Of a stretch of DNA of 21,396 bases, positions 15,765 to 21,396 are shown one piece after another. Both the position numbers and the translations under genes were made by a program. Source of the stretch: JAWWPY01 sp964412845 (lineage in GTDB: Bacteria > Actinomycetota > Actinomycetes > Streptosporangiales > Streptosporangiaceae); NCBI GenBank assembly GCA_964412845.1, contig CAYPQM010000118.1, positions 1 through 21,396 on the forward strand, in the 5' to 3' direction. The first letter of the stretch is position 1; each line of letters begins with the position of its first letter. Under the pieces are notes generated by a model, which did not search any database, was not told the origin of the DNA, and saw nothing but the letters and a program-made list of their open reading frames with translations.

Positions 15765-17191
15765 CCGGCCGCTGCCACAGTGGCCTGGAGGATGGAGTCA
15801 AACCGGCGGAGCCGCTGCGCCGCTTGGTCCTCGGATAGTGCTGGCTCAGCCGTCCAGTCCACCTCAACCGGCCATACGGCCTCAGCCAGGCTGGCCACCT
15901 CGCCCATGCCGAGCCGGGCCAGGGCGGCGACGCCCAGGGCCGTGGCGTCTGGCGAGCGGCACACCTGGACCGGAAGCTGCAGCAGGTCAGCCTGGGCCTG
16001 GACGAGCAGCCGGGAACGGGTCAGGCCGCCGTCCACCCGCAGCGCGGCGAGCGGGACGCCGGTGTCAGCGGCCACCGAGCGCGCGAGCAGCGCCACCGAG
16101 GCGGCGATCCCCTCGGCCACGGCACGCACCAGGTGCGCCCGTGACGTGCCCAGGCCGAGCCCGTGGAACGTGCCCCGCACGTCCGGCCGCCAGTGCGGCG
16201 CGCCGAGGCCGGCCAGCGCGGGCACGAAGATCACCCCACCCGGGTCCGGCGCCGAGCCGCCCACCGCGTCCAGGTCGGCGGGCTGGTCCAGCAGGCCTAT
16301 CTCGGTCAGCCAGCGGACCGCCGCGCCCGCCGTGTACACCTGCCCGTCGAGACAGTAAGTGCTCATCCCGGCCAGCCGCCAGGCCACCGAGGCGGACAGC
16401 CCGCCGGTGGACCGCGCCGCCCGCGGTCCGGTAGTGGCCAGCAGGAAGGCGCCGGTCCCGTAGGTGCATTTCGCCTCGCCCCCGCTGAGGCACCCCTCGG
16501 CCAGCAGCGCCGCCTGCTGGTCGACGGCGATCCCGGCGACTGGGAGCGGCGGGCCGAACGCGGTCGTCTCACCGACGATCCCGGCGCAGTCGGCTATCTC
16601 AGGGAGGGAATCCGGATCGAGGCCGAACGCCGTGCACGCTTCCGTCGACCAGGCGGCCGAGTCGAGATCGAGCAGCAGCGTCCGGGACGCGGTGGCCGCG
16701 TCGGTCAGGTAGCCAGCGCCGAGCCGGGCGAGCAGCCACGAATCCGTCGTGCTGACGACGCCATCGGTGGTCAGGTTCTCCCGCAGCCAGGTCATCTTCG
16801 GCGCCGCGAAGTAGGGATCGAGGCGCAGCCCGGTGATCTCGGCGAGCCGGTCCGCCGAGCCGGCCAGCCGGCCGCAGATCCCCGCTGACCGGCGGTCCTG
16901 CCAGACGATCGCCGGGGTGAGCGGCCGGCCGGTCCGGCGGTCCCAGGCGAGCACCGTTTCGCCCTGGTTGGCGAGGGCGACCGCGTGCACCGGCGCGCGG
17001 GCCTGCGCCACGGCGGCCGACCCGGCACCGATGACCGAGGAGTACAGCTCCTCCGGATCCTGCTCGACGCCGCGGCCGGGCACACTGCGCGGGTGGACCG
17101 GCACCTCGCCGGACCCGAGCACCTCGCCGCCCGGGCCGACGACGAGCGCCTTCGTCGCCGACGTGCCCTGGTCGATGGCGAGAATGTTCAT
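15761..17191 (-). CDS. FGGY-family kinase, glycerol-kinase-like
   Basis: This is a sugar/polyol kinase with the ASKHA fold, 476 aa, phosphorylating its substrate with ATP. The phosphate-1 loop is DQGTSATK (7-14). Further typical GlpK-like segments are IVWQDRRSAGICGRL, GLRLDPYFAAPKMTWL, VDQQAALLAEG, TYGTGAFLLATTG and FVPALAGLGAPHWRPDVRG. Compared with E. coli GlpK, the residues contacting glycerol are kept as E78, W97, Y127, D224 and F249, but the arginine of NQRET is glycine here (NQGET, G77). This could change substrate choice. ATG 17191 overlaps the permease stop by 4 bp. Position between a permease and a G3P-dehydrogenase-like gene fits uptake, phosphorylation and oxidation of one compound. 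FGGY membership is certain; glycerol as substrate is not. Confidence 0.92.
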   Translation of the reverse strand: MNILAIDQGTSATKALVVGPGGEVLGSGEVPVHPRSVPGRGVEQDPEELYSSVIGAGSAAVAQARAPVHAVALANQGETVLAWDRRTGRPLTPAIVWQDRRSAGICGRLAGSADRLAEITGLRLDPYFAAPKMTWLRENLTTDGVVSTTDSWLLARLGAGYLTDAATASRTLLLDLDSAAWSTEACTAFGLDPDSLPEIADCAGIVGETTAFGPPLPVAGIAVDQQAALLAEGCLSGGEAKCTYGTGAFLLATTGPRAARSTGGLSASVAWRLAGMSTYCLDGQVYTAGAAVRWLTEIGLLDQPADLDAVGGSAPDPGGVIFVPALAGLGAPHWRPDVRGTFHGLGLGTSRAHLVRAVAEGIAASVALLARSVAADTGVPLAALRVDGGLTRSRLLVQAQADLLQLPVQVCRSPDATALGVAALARLGMGEVASLAEAVWPVEVDWTAEPALSEDQAAQRLRRFDSILQATVAAAG

Positions 17192-18732
17192 CCGCTCGCT
17201 GGCGCCCCGTCCGCTGGCGGGCGGCCCGCGGGCGTGCTGCCGGCCGGCGCCTGGTCGGCGTCCAGCAGCGCGTCCGCCCCATGGGCGCCTTGCTCGGCCC
17301 GCATGGCAGCCGGCTCAAGCAGCCACTGGCCGAGGTAGAAGAGTGCGCCGAGGGCCAGCGAGCCGAGCACGTAGTACTGGGCGTCGCGGAACTCGCTGGG
17401 GCCGATCAGGACGATCAGCTCGTAGGTGACCCAGATGAGCGCGCCGGCGATGACGGGGATCTCCCAGCGGCCCAGCGAGAAGTGGCCGGTGCCGCCGCGC
17501 CGCCGCCGGCCGGCGAACAGGTAGAGCAGGACCGTCGCCGCGTACAGCAGGGCCGGCATGATGGTGGAGGCGGTGAACAGGGTGACCAGGGCAGCGGTGT
17601 GAGTGCGCAGCACCAGCGTGATGATCGCACCGAGGACCGCGGCGAGGATCGTCGCCCAGGACGGCCCGCCGGTCGCCCGGGGCACCTGGCGCCATAGCTG
17701 GTATCCGGGCAGCCGCCGGTCGCGGGCCATGGACCAGATCAGCCTGCTGTTGGTCACCATGATGACCAGGCCGCAGGCGAAGATGGAGATACAGACGAAG
17801 ATCAGGAAAAGCTTCTGGACCACCCCGCCGAGCACATCCTGGACGATGAACGCCACCGGTGCCGCGCTGCCCGAGGCGGCTTTCACCGAGCTGGTCGCGT
17901 AGGTGAGCGCGATGAGGAAAACGAAGCCCACCACACCGGACGCCAGCACGGCGCGGATCATCGCCTTCGGGATGGTCCGGTGCGGCTCGACGGTCTCCTC
18001 CGCGAGGTTGCTGGCGGATTCGAACCCGACGATGGTGTACGCGCCGAGCAGGGTCGCGAGCATGAACGGGCCGAGCCAGCCGTAGTAGCCCGCGTGCGGC
18101 ACCACCCCGGTCGAGCCGAGATTCGACCAGTGCCCTTTCGAGCGCAGCGCCGCCACGACCACCAGCAGCACGGTGAGCCCGAGGATGCCCACCACCTCGG
18201 TGGCGACCGCGGTGTTGTTGACCCGGGTCGTCATCCTGGTCGAGGCGATGATGAGCGCCGCCTGCAGCGCCAGCACGACGAGCGTCTCCAGAGCGGTGCT
18301 GGTCGGCGTGTACGCCTCGCCGATCAGTGGCTGGAACGCGACCTGGACGAAGCCGTAGTCAACCGAGACCGTGACGATGGACAGGAACGCGAACGACATC
18401 CAGCCGAGCCACCAGCCCACATGCACGTTGGCCAGGCGGGACGCCCACTGGTAGGAGTAGCCGGACAGCGGCACCCGGGCCGCCAGCGCGCCGTAGACCA
18501 GCGCGACCAGCGCCTGGCCCGTGGCGACGATGAGCCAGGTCCAGATGCTCCGCGGGCCGCCGGTGGCCAGCGCGAAGCCGTACGTGGTGAATATCCCGGT
18601 CGTGATGGAGATGAACGAGAACGCCACCGCGAACGACTCGAAGTGGCGCAGCGAGCGGACGAACTGCTGCCGGTAGCCGTACCGGTCAAGCTGGGAATCG
18701 TCGTCACGGGAGGTGACTGTGGCCACCGTCAT
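17188..18732 (-). CDS. APC-superfamily amino acid/polyamine-type permease
   Basis: This is a membrane transporter of 514 aa with about 12 hydrophobic helices. Family signatures are FSFISITTGIFTTYGFALAT in helix 1, LSGYSYQWASRLANVHVGWW, GFESASNLAEETVEPHRTIP, and SRLIWSMARDRRLPG before helix 9. These place it in the amino acid/choline/GABA-permease-like branch (ACT/BAT1/UGA4 type). A charged, Pro/Ala-rich cytoplasmic tail follows the last helix. ATG 18732 has GAGG 5 nt upstream; GTG 18735 directly before it is a possible alternative. It is the first structural gene after the DeoR regulator gene (53-bp gap) and overlaps the kinase gene. A permease of this class is unusual beside a GlpK-like kinase, where a glycerol facilitator would be expected. 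Confidence 0.9.
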   Translation of the reverse strand: MTVATVTSRDDDSQLDRYGYRQQFVRSLRHFESFAVAFSFISITTGIFTTYGFALATGGPRSIWTWLIVATGQALVALVYGALAARVPLSGYSYQWASRLANVHVGWWLGWMSFAFLSIVTVSVDYGFVQVAFQPLIGEAYTPTSTALETLVVLALQAALIIASTRMTTRVNNTAVATEVVGILGLTVLLVVVAALRSKGHWSNLGSTGVVPHAGYYGWLGPFMLATLLGAYTIVGFESASNLAEETVEPHRTIPKAMIRAVLASGVVGFVFLIALTYATSSVKAASGSAAPVAFIVQDVLGGVVQKLFLIFVCISIFACGLVIMVTNSRLIWSMARDRRLPGYQLWRQVPRATGGPSWATILAAVLGAIITLVLRTHTAALVTLFTASTIMPALLYAATVLLYLFAGRRRRGGTGHFSLGRWEIPVIAGALIWVTYELIVLIGPSEFRDAQYYVLGSLALGALFYLGQWLLEPAAMRAEQGAHGADALLDADQAPAGSTPAGRPPADGAPASG

Positions 18733-18785
18733 CACATCCTCAGCGGGCCCGCTCCTCCACGGAAACGGGCCGGTTGGTCAGGCCG

Positions 18786-19604
18786 TCAGCCGGCCGCGGA
18801 AAACGGGGATGGCTCCGCGGCCTGGGCCCGGAGCAGCGAAACGCCAGCGGAGGTGAGCGCCACGTCGGCACCGGGGTGCGCTGCGCCCACGCCCGCCTGC
18901 TGGGTGTCGTCGGTGAGGACCGCGTCGATGCGGTCCAGCGGGCAGACCCGGTGCACCGCGATGCCGCCGAGCTTGCTGGAGTCGGCCAGGACATAGGAGA
19001 CAGCGGTGTGCGCGATGATGGTGCGCCGTACCGCGACCTCGGCCGGGTAATAGTCGGTGAGGCCGGCCTCGGGGTGCACGCCGCCGGATCCGAGGAAGGC
19101 CCGGTCGGCGTAGAACTCGGCGAAGAACGCCTCGGCGTGCGCGCCGGAACAGGCGGCGTCGCCATGGCGGATCTGGCCGCCGCAGAGCATGATCTCCACG
19201 TCGCGGCGGGCGGACAGTTCCATGGCGACCGGCACCGAGTTGGTGAGGACCCGGCCGCCGAACGAGGCGGGCAGGGCCCGGGCCACCTCCAGCGCGGTGG
19301 TGCCGATATCGATGACGATCGTCTCGCCCGGCTCGACAAGGGATGCGGCCAGCCGGGCGATGGCCCGCTTGGCCCCGATGTGACGGGTGCTCCGGGCTGT
19401 GAAGCTGCCCTCATCGGAACGGCCCGACGGGCGCGTCGCGCCACCGTAGACGCGATCAAGCAGTCCCTGCCGCTGGAGCCCGCGCAGATCGCGGCGGATG
19501 GTCTCGACCGACACGTCGAACTCGCGGGCCAGGTCCTCGGCGGACACCGCGCTGCGCTCGCTGACCTCGGCGAGAATCGCCTGGCGGCGCTGCGTCGGCA
19601 ACAT
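18786..19604 (-). CDS. DeoR/GlpR-family transcriptional regulator
   Basis: This regulator of carbon catabolism has 272 aa. The N-terminal DeoR helix-turn-helix (about residues 5-57) reads QRRQAILAEVSERSAVSAED, then DVSVETIRRDLRGLQRQGLL, followed by the hallmark DRVYGGA. The C-terminal DeoR sensor domain contains IDIGTTALEVARALP and LGSGGVHPEAGLTDYYPAEV, which in relatives binds phosphorylated sugars or polyols. ATG 19604 has AGGGGG about 5 nt upstream. It is promoter-proximal in the operon encoding permease, kinase and oxidases, and a palindrome over the -35 box of its own promoter suggests autoregulation. The likely inducer is the phosphorylated product of the adjacent kinase (inference). 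Confidence 0.93.
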   Translation of the reverse strand: MLPTQRRQAILAEVSERSAVSAEDLAREFDVSVETIRRDLRGLQRQGLLDRVYGGATRPSGRSDEGSFTARSTRHIGAKRAIARLAASLVEPGETIVIDIGTTALEVARALPASFGGRVLTNSVPVAMELSARRDVEIMLCGGQIRHGDAACSGAHAEAFFAEFYADRAFLGSGGVHPEAGLTDYYPAEVAVRRTIIAHTAVSYVLADSSKLGGIAVHRVCPLDRIDAVLTDDTQQAGVGAAHPGADVALTSAGVSLLRAQAAEPSPFSAAG

Positions 19605-19661
19605 CCGGCCCCCTGGACAGTGCGGGGATGCTCAGCGGGCTCATCTGCCCGTTGTTGACTG

Positions 19662-19691
19662 ATGTTGATGTGATCTTGACCGGTTGTCAAG
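19662..19691 (-). promoter_or_regulatory. Promoter/operator of the DeoR-led operon
   Basis: CTTGAC-CGGTT-GTCAAG (19675-19691) is a perfect 6-bp inverted repeat. On the minus strand its right arm forms a consensus -35 box TTGACA (19690-19685), with a weak -10 box CAACAT (19667-19662) 17 nt further. Nearby repeated GATGTTGATGTGATCTTGA-like sequence (19661-19679) may add binding half-sites. Confidence 0.5.
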
Positions 19692-19778
19692 GGTTTCTGC
19701 CCGGGGCACACCCGGATGTGACCCGGTCAGCAAGCCCGGTAGAGCCGTGCGTACTGCGCAGGTGAGATGGGCGGCGGC

Positions 19779-20747
19779 TTACCGCTGGCGGTTCGCGTCT
19801 ATCTGATCGAAGTCGCCGGTGCCGTTGGTGATCCCGCCCCCGCCTGACCACTGCCACATCAGGGCCTCAGGGTCGGACCTGCTGACCCCGCCGAAGAAGT
19901 GTGCGCAGGTCGACGTGCCCGCCAGGCACCAGCCGGACGGGGCGGGCGAGAGCTTGCTGGTGCCGGGCGTGTAGGTCCACTCATCGGTGTGCGGGATGGA
20001 CCCGGCGCTGCCGGTGCCGAAGATCAGGCTCCAGATGTCAGGTGAGGAGTACACGCCGGGCTTGTAGGACGAATGCGCGGTGATGTATGCCCAGTAACCA
20101 TTGAAGACCGCACGGTCAACGGCCGCCGCGATGAAGCCCGTCTTGATCTTGCCACTGCAGGGTGAGGTGTAGACGGCGTTCCAGCCGTTGTCCGTCGCTG
20201 GCGCGATGCCGGGCAGTTCGATGTCCATGAAGACCACCGGGTAGGTGATGTGATGCCGGGCGATATCGCTCAGTGTCCTGGCCGCTTGGTTCGCGCCCCA
20301 GGTGGTGGCCTCCGCTGTCGTCCCGTTGTAGTTCGGGTCAACCCCCGGGCCGCCCATGAACCAGTAGACGCCGGTGCCGATGCCCTTGCCGTACGTGGTG
20401 AAGTTGGTGTTGGCCGCGCTGCTGTTCGCCGCCGACCAGACGAGACGGCCGCCGCACCCTTGCCAGATCGCCCAGTTCCCGATCATCCCGATGTAGCCGC
20501 CGTACGCGCCGCCGATCTTGGGTTCCTGGTAGGGCGCTGGGCCGCTGATCGTGATGGGCAGGCTGTCGGTGCCGTACCAGAATCCCGCGGGGTGGTCTCC
20601 GGCCGCGGCGGCGGGCGCCGCGGCGGCGGCCAGTGCGGTTCTGCTGGCTCCGGGCCTGGCCTTGCCGCCCGCCAGGGCCACGGTCAAGGCCAGGCACAGC
20701 GCCAGGACAGAGGCGGCGACGACGACCGGGTGGCGCGGGCGCTGCAT
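19779..20747 (-). CDS. Secreted DUF1906 / GH25-like TIM-barrel protein
   Basis: This is an exported protein of 322 aa. It starts with a signal peptide (basic MQRPRHP, hydrophobic VVVAASVLALCLALTVALAG, probable cleavage near AGGKA) followed by an Ala-rich linker. The mature domain resembles the glycoside-hydrolase-like DUF1906/GH25 TIM barrels: FWYGTDSLP at the first strand, GVYWFMGGPGVDP, the acidic pair in VFMDIELPG that corresponds to the GH25 DxE motif, GVYSSPDIWSLIFG, and a final MWQWSGGG with DFDQID. Several cysteines (QGCGG, SPCSG, WCLAGTSTC) suggest disulfides outside the cell. Cell-wall binding or hydrolysis is a reasonable guess but unproven. ATG 20747 has AAGGAGGGG upstream. It does not belong to the operon further down. 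Confidence 0.85.
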   Translation of the reverse strand: MQRPRHPVVVAASVLALCLALTVALAGGKARPGASRTALAAAAAPAAAAGDHPAGFWYGTDSLPITISGPAPYQEPKIGGAYGGYIGMIGNWAIWQGCGGRLVWSAANSSAANTNFTTYGKGIGTGVYWFMGGPGVDPNYNGTTAEATTWGANQAARTLSDIARHHITYPVVFMDIELPGIAPATDNGWNAVYTSPCSGKIKTGFIAAAVDRAVFNGYWAYITAHSSYKPGVYSSPDIWSLIFGTGSAGSIPHTDEWTYTPGTSKLSPAPSGWCLAGTSTCAHFFGGVSRSDPEALMWQWSGGGGITNGTGDFDQIDANRQR

Positions 20748-21000
20748 GGCCCCTCCTTGCCTGGGGCGGGCGCCCACGAGCAAATTTAGCGCTGCTCACC
20801 GTCGGCGCGTCTTGCGCCGCGTCCGCCACGAGATATCTGCCCGACTTTAGCCGGAATTGAACGCATCGGGGCAGTGTCCGCCCGCCTGCCGCCCACGGCC
20901 CGGTAGCCTCCGTCCTGACCAGCGGAAATCCAGGCGTCGACGTGGTAGATAATGTCTTGCCTGGTTAGTTCGTATTCACAGCGCTTCGCGGGAGGCACCC
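20748..21000. promoter_or_regulatory. Divergent intergenic region
   Basis: This 253-bp spacer separates the DUF1906 gene and the TrpB-like gene. TAGATAAT at 20946-20953 is a possible extended -10 element (TGG precedes it) for the rightward gene, without a convincing -35 box. GGGAGG lies 6 nt before ATG 21001. I see no small gene or structured RNA. Confidence 0.35.
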
Positions 21001-21396
21001 ATGAGCCGTCAGGTCAAGTACGTGCTCCAAGAGTCCGAGCTCCCGCGGCACTGGTACAACATCATTCCCGACCTGCCGTCCCCGCCCCCGCCACCGCTGC
21101 ACCCGGGTACCCGCCAGCCGGTCGGCCCGGACGATCTCGCGCCCCTGTTCCCGGCGGCGCTGATCGGCCAGGAGGTCTCAGCGGAGCGGCACATCGCCAT
21201 CCCGGAAGAGGTCCTCGACGTCTACCGGCTGTGGCGGCCCACCCCGCTGTTCCGGGCCCGGCGGCTGGAGAAGGATCTTGGCACGCCGGCCCGGATCTAC
21301 TAAAAGTACGAGGGTGGCAGCCCCGCGGGCTCGCACAAGCCCAACACGGCCGAGCCGCAGGCCTACTACAACGCCGCTGAGGGCGTCACCCGGCTG
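21001..21396 (+). pseudogene. TrpB-like PLP-dependent enzyme, interrupted by an in-frame TAA and cut by the window edge
   Basis: The N-terminus matches TrpB2-type tryptophan synthase beta-like proteins: KYVLQESELPRHWYNIIPDL, then LFPAALIGQEVS, RYxIPEEVLDVY-like HIAIPEEVLDVYRLWRPTPL, and RARRLEKDLGTPARIY. The reading frame stops at TAA 21301-21303. In the same frame it continues as KYEGGSPAGSHKPNTAEPQA to the edge, including the HKPN motif that carries the PLP lysine. Relatives have two tyrosines at this point, so TAC to TAA is a single-base change. Without readthrough the product is 100 aa and inactive. A sequencing error in this draft is possible. The ribosome site GGGAGG before ATG 21001 is intact. 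Confidence 0.82.

Noticed and set aside
20784..21000. Small gene or riboswitch before the TrpB-like gene
   Set aside because: No frame with a ribosome site and no recognisable tryptophan or T-box-like structure could be seen.

Overview
The window is GC-rich chromosomal DNA with actinobacterial codon use. Frequent ATGA-type gene overlaps, F420/flavin split-barrel (PPOX) proteins, an ECF sigma factor with a SnoaL-like tail, a stand-alone RsbW-type ATPase and TetR/DeoR regulators all point to an Actinomycetota species of the Streptomyces/Streptosporangiales kind. Genus cannot be fixed from the sequence alone. A run of exactly 100 N inside a 15-bp tandem repeat shows that this is a draft scaffold. 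No tRNA, rRNA, CRISPR array, insertion sequence or prophage gene is visible.

Left part (1-6003): aconitase acnA lies on the minus strand, followed directly downstream by a CynX/NimT-type MFS transporter. The block formed by this MFS gene plus the last ~315 bp of acnA is tandemly duplicated. The outer copy keeps an intact MFS gene, but its acnA tail has decayed. Two related palindromes flank a good promoter upstream of acnA.

Middle (6004-11675): a regulatory gap is followed by a small HATPase (RsbW-like) protein, an ECF sigma factor with a C-terminal SnoaL-like domain, and a PPOX-fold protein, all on the plus strand. A strong hairpin separates these from a DHA2-type drug exporter on the minus strand. 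The exporter is divergent from its probable TetR repressor. The exporter N-terminus contains the 15-bp repeat and the assembly gap.

Right part (11676-19800): an SDR dehydrogenase gene has a KstR-like palindrome upstream. Next comes a minus-strand operon with nearly all genes overlapping by 4 bp. In transcription order it encodes a DeoR/GlpR regulator, an APC amino-acid-type permease, a GlpK-like FGGY kinase, a glycerol-3-phosphate-dehydrogenase-like flavoprotein with a BFD [2Fe-2S] domain, a second FAD oxidoreductase and a PPOX/F420 protein. It looks like a glp (type III glycerol-3-phosphate oxidation) pathway whose glycerol channel is replaced by an amino-acid-type permease. The kinase pocket has lost the glycerol-contacting arginine, so the natural substrate may not be glycerol. 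This is the most interesting functional unit here.

Right edge (19779-21396): a secreted DUF1906/GH25-like protein is divergent from a TrpB-like PLP enzyme. The latter is interrupted by one in-frame TAA just before its PLP-lysine motif and runs off the window.
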